From: Herpetosiphon aurantiacus DSM 785
GTDB lineage: Bacteria; Chloroflexota; Chloroflexia; Chloroflexales; Herpetosiphonaceae
Assembly: GCA_000018565.1 (NCBI GenBank)
Contig: CP000875.1
Span: 6,277,199-6,341,198, forward strand
Reading direction: 5' to 3'
DNA: 64,000 nt
Shown here: piece by piece, positions 53,117 to 62,491 of the stretch
How the letters are laid out: the number at the start of each line of letters is the position of its first letter
How positions within the stretch are numbered: position 1 is the first letter of the stretch
Notes under the pieces: generated by a model
Told to the model about the DNA's origin: nothing
The model's database searches: none
What the model saw: only the letters and a program-made list of their open reading frames with translations
Position numbers and translations under genes: made by a program

Positions 53117-55042
53117 ATGACAGATTTAACCAACACAACCTTAGGCAAATATACGCTGGGCCAACCCTTGGGGGCTGGTGGTATGGGCGCTGTGTATCGC
53201 TCGATCCATCCACAACTTGGGCGTTCTGTGGCAATTAAAATCATTTTAGGCAATGCTACTAAAGATGCTCGCCAGCGCTTTTTGCGCGAGGCCCAGGTGG
53301 CAGTGCAGCTATCGCACTCCAATATTGTGCGGGTATTTGATGTTGATGAAGATAAAGGCATGCCCTTTATTGTGATGGAAATGATCGAAGGTCCAAGCCT
53401 CAGCGATGAGTTGCGCCAAGGCCGCATGCCTTTGGAAAAAGTGCTGAAAATTACGGCCGAATTGGCCGATGCCTTGGAATATGCCCATAGTCAAGGGATT
53501 TTGCACCGCGATATCAAACCAGCCAATGTCTTGATTCGCCCCAATGGCAGTGCTGTATTGGTCGATTTGGGTTTGGCGCGTTTGGCCGATAGCGAATCGA
53601 AAGAACATCAATTAACCCAAAGCGGCATGATTATTGGCACGCTTTCGTATATGGCTCCTGAGCAAATTCAAGCGCAACCGCTTGATGCCCGCACCGATAT
53701 TTACGCTTTAGGCGTGCTGCTGTTTCAAATGATAACTGGACGCTTGCCATTTGAGGGCGATACGGCCCAAATTATGTTTGGCCATGTTTATACGCAGCCG
53801 CCAGCCCCCAGCACCACTGGAGCCTTGTTGCCGCCAGCGCTTGATGGCTTAATTATGGCGATGATGGCTAAAGCGCCGCAAAATCGCCCGCAAAGCATGG
53901 GCGAGATTGCCCGTGTACTGCGCTCGATTATGAATAATGCGGCAACTCCAGTTGGCTATGAAAATTATTCAGGGCCAACGGTTGTGCGTCCACAGCAGCC
54001 TATGCCTGCTAATTATGCTGCTTTCCCAAGCCAGCAAAGTTATGGTGCAGCCCAGCCGAGCCAGCCGCAATATGGCGGCCATCCTAGCCAGCCCCAATAT
54101 GGCGGAATGCCAAACACTGGCAATTTAGGGCCAACCCAACCGCAGTATGGCTCAATGCCCCAACCGAATCCAGTGCTGATTGGTCAGCCACCACGGCGCG
54201 GCATTTCGCCATGGTTTTGGTTAGCCCTACTCTCGATCGTGATCATTGGTGGCTTGGGCGTTTATACAATCAATGCTGCTTTTGATGAAAAACTACCGCC
54301 CAAAGATCCCGATATTTTTGTGCAAATTCCTGATCTGGCAACTCAACGCCCACGCCCAACAATCGGTAGCGCTGCCACCGCAGTTGCTAATAGAAAAACT
54401 CCAACACCAGAGGTTGTGGCGGCTGAACCACCTGCGAAAACTCCGCAGGCCGCCGATCCGAATGCTGAAGCTGAATTTACGCTTTCAAATATTGGTTCAC
54501 GCAAGGCTGGCACAACCTTATTGATGTATGGCATGGTGACCAATAACACCGATACGCCCAAAAGTGCGATCAAAATTGAAGCAACATTTTTGGTGGATGG
54601 GAAAGAAGTTGATTTTGAGACTGGCTATGGGGTAATCGCAGTGGTCAATCCAGGCGAGCGTGCCCCATGGATTTTGGTGCTCAGCGAAGCACCCGAATAT
54701 CAAACGATTGAATATGAAGTATTTGGTTTAAATAATGCTTTGGGCAGTGCTTTTGAATACCCTGATTTGAAAATTGATGAATTAGAGATTAGCCCTGATG
54801 GGATTTTCTACGAGGTGACTGGCAAGATTACCAACACAGGCGGAAAACGCACGCGAACAATTCTTATCTATCTAGTAACCTACAACGAAAAAGATGAAAT
54901 TATTGGGGTCGATACAATCACGCCGGGCAATAGTACGCTTTCGCCCGATGCTACCGCCCGCTTTGAAGGCAGCGTATTGTTTAGCCCCAGCCAATATAAA
55001 ATTGCCCGGTATGAGACGTTTGTTCGAGGAACGACTGAATGA
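53117..55042 (+). CDS. Membrane Ser/Thr protein kinase, PknB type
   Basis: A 641-residue Hanks-type kinase. Gly-loop LGAGGMGAVY, ATP Lys in VAIKII (~41), HRDIKPAN (130-137), metal Asp in VDLGLAR (D150; DLG in place of DFG), and APE (~180-182). A Pro/Gln/Gly linker follows (SQPQYGG repeats, ~300-345), then one transmembrane helix (~363-388, SPWFWLALLSIVIIGGLGVY), and an extracellular part with two FxLYD-like beta domains (LSNIGSRKAGTTLLMYGMVTNN; YEVTGKITNTGG). No PASTA domains. GAGG precedes ATG 53117. Its stop overlaps the next start (ATGA). Target not known; the FhaA/FhaB-like pair is a plausible reader. Confidence 0.9.
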   Translation: MTDLTNTTLGKYTLGQPLGAGGMGAVYRSIHPQLGRSVAIKIILGNATKDARQRFLREAQVAVQLSHSNIVRVFDVDEDKGMPFIVMEMIEGPSLSDELRQGRMPLEKVLKITAELADALEYAHSQGILHRDIKPANVLIRPNGSAVLVDLGLARLADSESKEHQLTQSGMIIGTLSYMAPEQIQAQPLDARTDIYALGVLLFQMITGRLPFEGDTAQIMFGHVYTQPPAPSTTGALLPPALDGLIMAMMAKAPQNRPQSMGEIARVLRSIMNNAATPVGYENYSGPTVVRPQQPMPANYAAFPSQQSYGAAQPSQPQYGGHPSQPQYGGMPNTGNLGPTQPQYGSMPQPNPVLIGQPPRRGISPWFWLALLSIVIIGGLGVYTINAAFDEKLPPKDPDIFVQIPDLATQRPRPTIGSAATAVANRKTPTPEVVAAEPPAKTPQAADPNAEAEFTLSNIGSRKAGTTLLMYGMVTNNTDTPKSAIKIEATFLVDGKEVDFETGYGVIAVVNPGERAPWILVLSEAPEYQTIEYEVFGLNNALGSAFEYPDLKIDELEISPDGIFYEVTGKITNTGGKRTRTILIYLVTYNEKDEIIGVDTITPGNSTLSPDATARFEGSVLFSPSQYKIARYETFVRGTTE

Positions 55043-55509
55043 AACGATTATGGCTTGGATTGCTGTTGTTGGTTTTAGCAAGCTGTGGTGGAGCAACCCC
55101 AACCAGCGTACCAGCTACCGCCACAACTGCGCCAACTGCAACCAGTGCAGCCAACCCTGAAGTGCTGCTGACCTTCGCCCAAACTGGTGGAATTGCTGGA
55201 ATTAACGAGACCCTGACGATTTGGAGTGATGGCAAACTAGAATTAGCCAGTGTGAGCGCTGCAAGTACCTTGCGGGTTGGCGCTGCCACACCCGAACAAT
55301 TGACCGCACTCCAAACAATTTTGAATGATCCAGCCTTTGCGAGCCTTGCCCCAAGCTACGGCGATTTGGGTAGTTGCTGCGATATGTTTAGCTATACCCT
55401 GACTACGGGCAACAAATCGATCGCGACGATTGATGGTGCAGCGTATCCCGAAATTTTAGCGAAATTGTTTGAGCAATTGCAAACCCTCAAACAATCAATT
55501 CCTCAATAA
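55039..55509 (+). CDS. Small secreted lipoprotein
   Basis: A 156-residue lipoprotein. The signal peptide ends in a lipobox LASC (Cys 16), followed by a Thr/Pro/Ala-rich spacer and a ~110-residue domain beginning LLTFAQTGGIAGINETLTIW that reads as mainly beta. Two adjacent Cys occur (GSCCDMF). No known family was recognised. It overlaps the kinase by four bases and is coupled to it, so it may be part of the same sensing system at the cell surface. Confidence 0.8.
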   Translation: MKRLWLGLLLLVLASCGGATPTSVPATATTAPTATSAANPEVLLTFAQTGGIAGINETLTIWSDGKLELASVSAASTLRVGAATPEQLTALQTILNDPAFASLAPSYGDLGSCCDMFSYTLTTGNKSIATIDGAAYPEILAKLFEQLQTLKQSIPQ

Positions 55510-55520
55510 TCAATAAGCTT

Positions 55521-55560
55521 AAAAACCGCCTTGATCATCAGCCGATTAAGGCGGTTTTTC
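55521..55560. terminator. Bidirectional terminator
   Basis: AAAAACCGCCTT (55521-55532) pairs with AAGGCGGTTTTT (55547-55558). A-run upstream and T-run downstream make it work on both strands, for the lipoprotein and the converging glycosidase-like gene. Confidence 0.9.
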
Positions 55561-55563
55561 GTG

Positions 55564-57978
55564 CTACCAATTGACCATAATCGAACCAGTGGCCTTGTTT
55601 AGCCGCAGTTCAAGGTAGCGACTTTGGCCGATTGTGCGTTCATGGCCGAATGATGGTAACCCATTGATCGTTAAATTAACGTGTTGTGGAGCATCGTTGG
55701 GTAGCAATAATTGCAATGTGACTTGTTCAGCGCTGCCGGTAAAATCAAGCTGAAAACCACGAGCTTGGCGTTGCCAGCGATAGCTCATATAGCCTTGCGA
55801 AGCAGCATAGCGGGTGGTGACCTGGGCTTGTTGCACATCTGGCTCAACAATCCAACGTGGGCTGAGCACTGCATGCTGATACAACGCACTTTGATCGGTC
55901 ACCCCGGCTGCGCCTTCGATTAGCGCTGCCAGCATTGCCGTGCTGCCCCAGCCGTCGGTGGCGAGGGTGTCGGGGCCAGAGATACCAGGGTTGCCGACCG
56001 GGTAATACCACAAATAGCTGCCGCCTTGGGCTTCAATCATTTGGGCATAGCGGCGCAGAATATCAAAGCCATAGGCTGGCTGGCCCCAACGAAATGCGCC
56101 ACGAGCTAATTCGCCGCCAACTAGCGGCATCCGCCCACCATTAACATATTCGCCAGGCACGTTGCCCCAGCCTGGCAATGTGCCAAAACTCTCGGCAGGA
56201 AATGGCGGGTCGATGCTGAACCATTCTGAGGAAAGACTGCTAGAATCAGCCACCCGCCGCTGATAATATTCGTCGATGATTGCCAAGGCCTTGCTGGCTT
56301 CCATGCCATAGCGATTGAGCGCATACGAGTTGGAGAGCGACAGTTGGCGAGCCTCATCGAGTTCAGGAATATCGAAAGGCTGCTCTAAAACATTGTGGGT
56401 GTAGAATTTGCCGTTCCACGCAACCTGATTCAGCTGCTTGGTTAGTTGTTGCGAACGAACCAGCCATTGAGTAGCTTGCTCAAAATTTGCTTGAGTTAGT
56501 TCAAGTTTGCTCAGCAAATACAAGCCATGAGCCATGCCCGTATTATCGCCGTGCATAATTCCAAAGCGGGTTTTTTCGTCGATCCAATGGCGTGGCGAGG
56601 TTTTGCCATCAGGGGCAATCGTCGGCCCACCATATTCAAAATCCCATGTGTCAATCGTATAGGGGCGGCGAATTAGACGCAGGGTGGGATTCCAGCGCTG
56701 TGGATCGCTCAGGCTATAGTTGATGCCGCGTAGCATGGCAGGTTTTTGCTCAAGCATCCAACTAGTATCGCCAGTGGCTTGCCAGGCTTGATGCACGCCC
56801 TGCACAAATAAATATTCTAAATCAGCCTCGACAGCGGTACGGCCTTGGACTGGTGCGCCGCCAAGCATTGCAAAATAGTCGTCGAAGGCTCCATTGGGCT
56901 TTTGCTCACGCCGAAAATAATCTAGCGTGCTGGTCATATCTTGCTCAAAATAGCGATAGCCCAAGCCTTGATGAACATGATCACGCAGCCAAATCAGGTA
57001 GCTATCGGGCGAACGATAGCCGCGAATCGTGTAGCCTTGATATTGATAGATCGATAGGTCGTTGCGCAAAAAGCTACGCACTTTGTTGGGCAGCGTATCG
57101 TAGGCCGCAACTCCAGTTTGAAGGCTGGTGGTCGCCTCAAGTTGATAGATGCTGCTGTTGATCGCCGCCACCTTGCCATCGATCAATAAGACGGCGTAAT
57201 GCTGGCCTAACGCGCCTTGGGCTTGGAATGCGAGGGTTTGGCTTTGGCCTGTGAGGTTTAGGGTTTGGCTGGTTTCAAGTTGGCCAGCACTATCAAAGAT
57301 GCGTAGGTTGGCTGCGCCGTTATAGTTGCCAGCATCAATTTGAATTTCAAATTGGTCGAGTGGCTTGAGTGGTTGGCTTGGGCCAGTTAAATTGGCACGA
57401 ATTGGGCTGGCTTGGCGTGTGCCATTCAGCAGCCAATCGGCCTGCCACCGTCCAAGTGGGCTGAGCATAATTTGTTGGTTGGTGCTGATCAGCAATTGCT
57501 GCTCAAAATATTGCATAATTTGTTGCTGACCAGTTAATGGATTAGTCTCGCTGACCGTTTCAGTGATGGGGTTGCCCAAACGACTGGCCTCGCCATTGGC
57601 TTGCCAGTAGCGACGAAACGGCTCGCAGATTGAGCGTTCGGTTGTTTCAACCCGCAAACACTGGCTAGTTGGCAGATGTTGGCGTTGGTTTTGCCAGGTT
57701 CGGCGGCTGGCCTGAAATAGCTCTAGCCCAAGCTTGGCGGGCACAACTTGATTGTTGACCAAGTGCAAGCGTTGGTTTTCGAAATATTGTACCAACTGAC
57801 TATCGAACCACAGCGCTTCGCTTATTGGTTGACCAAAGATTGCTGCGCCGCCGTTCGCCTGCCAAAATTGTTGAAACTCGGCTTGCACTTGATACGTGGC
57901 CGCAACCGTGCTGGTATGGCTCGGCACGAAGCTTAATCCAATTAATAAACATCCTAACCAACAAAAAACTCGTCTCAT
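55564..57978 (-). CDS. Secreted six-hairpin-glycosidase-like protein
   Basis: An 804-residue secreted protein: signal peptide (FCWLGCLLIGLSFVPSHTSTVAA), then two copies of a W-Q-A-N-G-x-A..FG-x-P-I-x-E motif followed by QYFE (residues ~35-70 and ~120-165), a repeat common in Chloroflexota exoproteins. A ~110-residue beta-rich module (~190-290) follows, and then a large alpha-helical domain (~300-700) with text such as YLIWLRDHVHQGLGYRYFEQD, VEADLEYLFVQGVHQAW and YWYYPVGN-like segments, resembling (alpha/alpha)6 glycoside hydrolases. A beta-sandwich end follows. The catalytic pair was not assigned, so substrate (starch-like, rhamnoside or other) is open. Confidence 0.65.
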   Translation of the reverse strand: MRRVFCWLGCLLIGLSFVPSHTSTVAATYQVQAEFQQFWQANGGAAIFGQPISEALWFDSQLVQYFENQRLHLVNNQVVPAKLGLELFQASRRTWQNQRQHLPTSQCLRVETTERSICEPFRRYWQANGEASRLGNPITETVSETNPLTGQQQIMQYFEQQLLISTNQQIMLSPLGRWQADWLLNGTRQASPIRANLTGPSQPLKPLDQFEIQIDAGNYNGAANLRIFDSAGQLETSQTLNLTGQSQTLAFQAQGALGQHYAVLLIDGKVAAINSSIYQLEATTSLQTGVAAYDTLPNKVRSFLRNDLSIYQYQGYTIRGYRSPDSYLIWLRDHVHQGLGYRYFEQDMTSTLDYFRREQKPNGAFDDYFAMLGGAPVQGRTAVEADLEYLFVQGVHQAWQATGDTSWMLEQKPAMLRGINYSLSDPQRWNPTLRLIRRPYTIDTWDFEYGGPTIAPDGKTSPRHWIDEKTRFGIMHGDNTGMAHGLYLLSKLELTQANFEQATQWLVRSQQLTKQLNQVAWNGKFYTHNVLEQPFDIPELDEARQLSLSNSYALNRYGMEASKALAIIDEYYQRRVADSSSLSSEWFSIDPPFPAESFGTLPGWGNVPGEYVNGGRMPLVGGELARGAFRWGQPAYGFDILRRYAQMIEAQGGSYLWYYPVGNPGISGPDTLATDGWGSTAMLAALIEGAAGVTDQSALYQHAVLSPRWIVEPDVQQAQVTTRYAASQGYMSYRWQRQARGFQLDFTGSAEQVTLQLLLPNDAPQHVNLTINGLPSFGHERTIGQSRYLELRLNKATGSIMVNW

Positions 57979-58070
57979 CCATACCTTCCATGAATTTGCT
58001 GGCTACTGGCAACAACTACCAGTAGCCTGTACATTATGTGTACTGGCTTATTGAGTTAATACCTAGTTCC

Positions 58071-58378
58071 AACATGCCCTCATCCTTTAGCCTTATAAGG
58101 GTAGGTTTTAACCATCATTGCGGATTACCACCCTTCCGTCCCGCCTCAAGGCGGGAGACGCAGGGGGCTTTAATCCCTCTGCACCCCCTCAAGGACAATC
58201 AGAGGCAATTATGCATTCATTGATGAACCAACATTGCCGTGGTTCACAGCGAAAACCTATCCTTGAAAGTAACCCCTAGCCCCATTCCCGCCGATTAAAC
58301 AAGGGGGAACCACCGTAGCATGAAGGGTGTAACTCCCCTCGCCCGCCGCAGTGGGAGAGGGGCTGGGGTGAGGGCATG
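58071..58378. repeat. Nested palindromic (MITE-like) element, copy A
   Basis: Ends: CATGCCCTCATCC...AGCC at 58073-58090 and its imperfect inverse GGCTGGGGTGAGGGCATG at 58361-58378. Inside are a TCCCGCCT/GGCGGGA hairpin (58139-58155), and GCAGGGGG/CCCTCTGC (about 58162-58184). The right end (58334-58375) is almost the reverse complement of 62551-62593. It occupies nearly the whole 420-base spacer between the glycosidase-like and acylase genes. No ORF of note lies inside. Confidence 0.7.
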
Positions 58379-58398
58379 CGAAAACCTTCCTTTATGTC

Positions 58399-60864
58399 CT
58401 AGGGTTGTAATTGTAACATCTCCACCTCGCCAGCGCTGACTGCGGCGCGGCCATAGGTCATAGGAATGTATTCGACTTTTTGCCAGCGTTCGAGCAGATC
58501 ATCGTAGTGCGGCGATAGAAAATGGCCTGCTTGGCCAGGTGCATTGATCATGCGGCTATTGGCAAAATCGCCTAAATCAACAATATGCCGATAAATTGGC
58601 CCACGATCTTGATCAAATGGCTCGCCATCGGCAACATGGCCAACATTAACCGTGCTACCATCGCCAGCACTTTCAATTGCTTTGCTGAAAAAGCCCCGCA
58701 ACGGCCCAATCGCATCAAGCGGGTTATGCGGGAACAAGGCAAGGTGAATTGTGCCCCAACGCCATTGCTCCATCGGTTTATCTTGCATGCGGAAGCTTAA
58801 ATCTTTGAGTGCCACATCAAGCGCTTGGGTCACAATTGCATTGCAGTTTTCAGTGCTGCTAGTCGTGGTAACGTCGTCACACCAAGAGTTGTTGGGGTCT
58901 TGCAACATCGCTGGAATCGCCAAATCGATCAGTTGGCGGCGCTGACCATAGGTTTCAAGCAAACGTTCGCCCAATTCGTCGCCAACCATCGGCACGGTCA
59001 AATAATAGGTCCAAGCTTCGAAAATGCTGGCGGCTGGTTGATCGCCTGCGGTGCTGTAGTTCCAATTTTGCAGCATGGCGATGGCTTGGCGCTGTTGATC
59101 GCTGGTTGGTTGCACCAAATTTAGCAGAACTGGCAATAATTCCTCGGCATAGGTCGAATGCACATCGGCCTGAATCGCGGCCATATCGTCCATAGTTAAC
59201 GTTGGTTTGGCCTCAATCAACTTGGTAATGCGTTGGGCGCGAAATGGTGTGGCCCACTCGTGGCTGAGAAAATACGGGTAACTATCGGCCACAACTTTAT
59301 TATTCGCCGTCGCAATATAGCCTTGAGGCGGGTTATAGCTTTGGGGCAATTGCTCAAATGGAATAAAGCCCGTCCATTCGTAGTCGCCCGAAGCCCCATC
59401 AGCCGGCATTGTGCCATCACCATTGGCACGAATTGGAATATGGCCAGGTGCCATATAGCCAATATTGCCATCAACATCAGCAAAGACAAAATTCTGAACT
59501 GGCGCAACATAACTTTCTAAACCAGCCTGAAATTCTTGCCAATTTTGGGCTTTGTTAATCGCCAAATAGGCATTGATGGTGTTATCAGTTTGGTCGAGCG
59601 CTGTCCAGCGAAAGGCCAAGGCTTCACGTTGCGGCGCATCGGGGTCGTCGGCGTTATTGGCATTCAGCGCATCAGAAATCAATGGCCCATGGCGACTAAC
59701 CCGAATCGTCAGCGGCAGATTGCCTTTATCTTTGACCCGAATCGTATCGCTAATAATCGTCAGTGGTTCGTAACTGCCCTTGAACATGGCTTGAGTGCCA
59801 GTTGGGTCGAGGGTTTCGCGATACAAATCTTGAACGTCAGGGCCAGTATTGGTCACGCCCCACGCAATCCGTTGGTTGTGGCCAACAATCACCCCAGGCA
59901 ACCCGGGAATCGTCGCACCAACCGAGTGCAGATCGCCACCTTCGACCTCGGCCATATACCAAATTGAGGGCGTGCGAAAGCTCAAGTGCGGGTCGTCGGC
60001 CAATAAGGGTTTGCCTGTGGCTGATTTGCTCGGGCCGATCACCCAATTGTTCGAGCCAACACCAGCAATATTGCCACCACCGATGCCTAGGCCTTGCTCA
60101 ACTCGCCGACTTAATGCCAACAATTGCTCAGCTTGGCTACCACCGCTGGGATTTGGCACAATCAGCGGGCCATCGCTCGGATAGTGGGGCACAAGATCTT
60201 TGGTTTTTTCGCTGCCCAATTTGGCAACCAATTCCATGGTCAGCAATTCGGTCGAATAATTACCGCCCAAATCCCACGACATCATTTTGGCCCAGCCCAG
60301 CACATCAGCGCCGACCCATGGCTCCGGCTCGACCCCAACTAAAGTGAACTCAGGCGAAAGTTCGCCGCCGCTGTGCTCAGCCAGAAAAGCGTTGATACCA
60401 CTAACATAGGCATCAACAATCGTTTTAGCAGCCGGATCGAGCGCTACGTAAGCACTTTCAGCAGCGCGATAAACCCCAAGCGTGCGCAAAAAGCGGTCGG
60501 TTTCGACCGTGGTTTCGCCCAAAGCTTCGGAGAGCGTACCACGGGCGATGCGGCGTTGAAACTCCATTTGCCACAGCCGATCTTGAGCATGAACATAGCC
60601 CAAGGCCATCAGGGCATCGGTTTCGCTTTGGGCGTAGATATGCGGCACGCCATATTGATCGCGCAACACATCGACGGGAGCCGCGAGGCCAGCGAGGGTC
60701 AGGGTTCCTGCAGTGGTTGGCAACGAGCGGCGCAAATAGAGATAGCCGCCGCCGCTGGCCAACAGCAGCAAGAGCACAACAATTAACAAGAAGCGCAAAA
60801 ACAGAATAAACCAACGCTGAAGGGGTGGACGATCACGCAATGAGCGTTTGGCAGGTGTTGCCAC
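58399..60864 (-). CDS. Penicillin-acylase-family (S45) Ntn-hydrolase
   Basis: An 821-residue exported or membrane-anchored amidohydrolase. It has one hydrophobic segment at ~22-40 (FILFLRFLLIVVLLLLLASG), the alpha-chain signature VDVLRDQYGVPHIYAQSETDAL, and a GSNNW motif at ~270 where the Ser becomes the N-terminal nucleophile after self-cleavage. LLADDPHLSF and GHNQRIAWGVTNTGPD follow. Family substrates are beta-lactams, acyl-homoserine lactones and N-acyl compounds. Start chosen at GTG 60864, because AAAGGAG lies seven bases upstream; the ATG at 60888 lies upstream of that SD and has none. Quorum quenching is possible but cannot be read from sequence. Confidence 0.85.
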   Translation of the reverse strand: MATPAKRSLRDRPPLQRWFILFLRFLLIVVLLLLLASGGGYLYLRRSLPTTAGTLTLAGLAAPVDVLRDQYGVPHIYAQSETDALMALGYVHAQDRLWQMEFQRRIARGTLSEALGETTVETDRFLRTLGVYRAAESAYVALDPAAKTIVDAYVSGINAFLAEHSGGELSPEFTLVGVEPEPWVGADVLGWAKMMSWDLGGNYSTELLTMELVAKLGSEKTKDLVPHYPSDGPLIVPNPSGGSQAEQLLALSRRVEQGLGIGGGNIAGVGSNNWVIGPSKSATGKPLLADDPHLSFRTPSIWYMAEVEGGDLHSVGATIPGLPGVIVGHNQRIAWGVTNTGPDVQDLYRETLDPTGTQAMFKGSYEPLTIISDTIRVKDKGNLPLTIRVSRHGPLISDALNANNADDPDAPQREALAFRWTALDQTDNTINAYLAINKAQNWQEFQAGLESYVAPVQNFVFADVDGNIGYMAPGHIPIRANGDGTMPADGASGDYEWTGFIPFEQLPQSYNPPQGYIATANNKVVADSYPYFLSHEWATPFRAQRITKLIEAKPTLTMDDMAAIQADVHSTYAEELLPVLLNLVQPTSDQQRQAIAMLQNWNYSTAGDQPAASIFEAWTYYLTVPMVGDELGERLLETYGQRRQLIDLAIPAMLQDPNNSWCDDVTTTSSTENCNAIVTQALDVALKDLSFRMQDKPMEQWRWGTIHLALFPHNPLDAIGPLRGFFSKAIESAGDGSTVNVGHVADGEPFDQDRGPIYRHIVDLGDFANSRMINAPGQAGHFLSPHYDDLLERWQKVEYIPMTYGRAAVSAGEVEMLQLQP

Positions 60865-60990
60865 AGGCTGACTCCTTTGTCTAGGCATCTGAAACTTTTG
60901 CTAGGGTCATTACGTCTTACAGCCACGTCATTCGCCATAAGCGCGGCAATAGTATAAAATTAAAACGTTCTCGTGTGTTAGGAGCTACAA

Positions 60991-61287
60991 ATGTCGTATC
61001 AATCACGTCAACTTGTTCGACCAAATGAAGGCCGGGTTCTTGCTGGCGTTTGTGCTGGGATCGCCCGCTATTTCGGGATTGATCCGCTGATTGTGCGGAT
61101 TGCTCTGGTGTTTTTTGGCTTATTTGTCGGCTCAGGGATTTTAGCCTATTTGATTGGCTGGGCCTTGATTCCTGATTCTACGGGCAAGCGAGCAGGCACG
61201 CCGATTATTATCGCCTTGGTGATTTTTGGCGTACCATTTATCTGCTACTTGATCACGCTGCCATTCCAATTGCTCTTTGGCAATTAG
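60991..61287 (+). CDS. PspC-domain membrane protein
   Basis: A 98-residue protein. Residues 5-60 are a typical PspC domain: LVRPNEGRVLAGVCAGIARYFGIDPLIVRI and FLAYLIG-type hydrophobic helix (GILAYLIGWALIPD). A second hydrophobic helix ends the protein. PspC proteins take part in phage-shock or envelope-stress control and in toxin-like lipid effects. TTAGGAG precedes the ATG. It stands alone between a divergent acylase gene and the methyltransferase gene, with no pspA or pspB near. Confidence 0.88.
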   Translation: MSYQSRQLVRPNEGRVLAGVCAGIARYFGIDPLIVRIALVFFGLFVGSGILAYLIGWALIPDSTGKRAGTPIIIALVIFGVPFICYLITLPFQLLFGN

Positions 61288-61431
61288 CCTATAATCCGTT
61301 GATCAATGGCGCGGTGTTAATCCACTGCGCTATTTTAATTTAACAAGGCTTGAGCCAATTCGATCCTTAATTGTATTTCGGTTAAAATAGCATAACGCCA
61401 ACGATCTGTTGACAGCAATTAAGGATGAATT

Positions 61432-62436
61432 ATGCCAGTCGTGACTTTGACTGATCGAATAGAATGGGCAATTGTTGCTCGTGAAAGCTTGTTTGACGAA
61501 CGCCATCAGGCAGGCTTGCGCTTGTTCAATGGGTTTCTTGAGGGCGAGCCGCAACTTGTGATCGACCTGTATGCGACCACAGCGGTGGTGCATAACTATG
61601 CCGACCCGCCCCAAGCAGGCGAGGCCTTGGTTGAGCAAGTGCTGGCCTGGTTGCCAACTCGCTTGCCATGGCTCGAAGCAATTTTAGTCAAAACCCGCCA
61701 TAGCGATGATGAAACAGCTCAAAATGGGGTTTTGCGCTATGGCACAAGTTTGGCGACGCGCATCCGTGAGCATGGAGTTTGGTACGCGCTTGATCTGACT
61801 ATGAACCGCGATGCCAGCTTGTATTTGGATACCCGCAACTTGCGCCAGTGGATTTTGGCTAATTTGGCCGATAAAACGGTGCTCAACACCTTTGCCTATA
61901 CGGGAAGCTTAGGCGTGGCGGCGGTGGCGGCGGGAGCCAAACGGGTAGTACAAACCGACCGTAATCGGCGCTTTTTGAATGTGGCCAAAACCTCGCACAC
62001 CCTGAATGGCTTTCCAATTCATAAACCCGATTTTCAAACTGACGATTTTTGGCTGCACATGAATAAATTCAAACGCAAAGACGAGTTGTTCGATTGTGTG
62101 ATTGTTGACCCGCCGATGTTTGCTGCCACCGACCATGGGGTGGTCGATTTGACCCAAAACTACACTAAGGTGCTCAATCGAGTGCGGCCTTTGATGGAGC
62201 ACAACGGCACAATTATCGCAATCAACAATGCCCTATTCTTGAGCGGCGAAGAATATCTCGCCTTGCTTGAAAAAATTTGTGCCGATGGCTACGTTGAGGT
62301 TGAACAATATATTGATATCGCTGAAGATTTTACGGGCTACCCAACAACGCGGCTTAGCAAACCAATCACCAATCCCTCACCGTTTAATCATTCGACCAAA
62401 ATTGCCGTGCTCAAAACCCGCCGCCGTGGATTTTAA
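61432..62436 (+). CDS. Class I SAM-dependent RNA methyltransferase, RlmI-like
   Basis: A 334-residue methyltransferase resembling the RlmI/RlmK group (23S rRNA cytosine methylation). The central SAM site is VLNTFAYTGSLGVAAVAAGA followed by VVQTDRNRRFL. The catalytic-loop motif is VIVDPPMF (usual D-P-P-x-F). It ends KIAVLKTRR. The N-terminal 100 residues are shorter than the PUA plus EEHEE part of RlmI and poorly matched, so the exact RNA target is not certain. AAGGATG sits four bases before the ATG. Single gene. Confidence 0.8.
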   Translation: MPVVTLTDRIEWAIVARESLFDERHQAGLRLFNGFLEGEPQLVIDLYATTAVVHNYADPPQAGEALVEQVLAWLPTRLPWLEAILVKTRHSDDETAQNGVLRYGTSLATRIREHGVWYALDLTMNRDASLYLDTRNLRQWILANLADKTVLNTFAYTGSLGVAAVAAGAKRVVQTDRNRRFLNVAKTSHTLNGFPIHKPDFQTDDFWLHMNKFKRKDELFDCVIVDPPMFAATDHGVVDLTQNYTKVLNRVRPLMEHNGTIIAINNALFLSGEEYLALLEKICADGYVEVEQYIDIAEDFTGYPTTRLSKPITNPSPFNHSTKIAVLKTRRRGF

Positions 62437-62491
62437 GTAAAGTCAAAAGGCCGAAATCAAAAGGCAAAAGTAGCGCTAACAAATAATCAAG
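62437..62491. other. AT-rich spacer after the methyltransferase gene
   Basis: Short purine-rich runs (AAGTCAAAAGGCCGAAATCAA, repeated as AAAAGG) precede the palindromic element. No terminator stem was recognised. Nothing else is seen. Confidence 0.4.
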
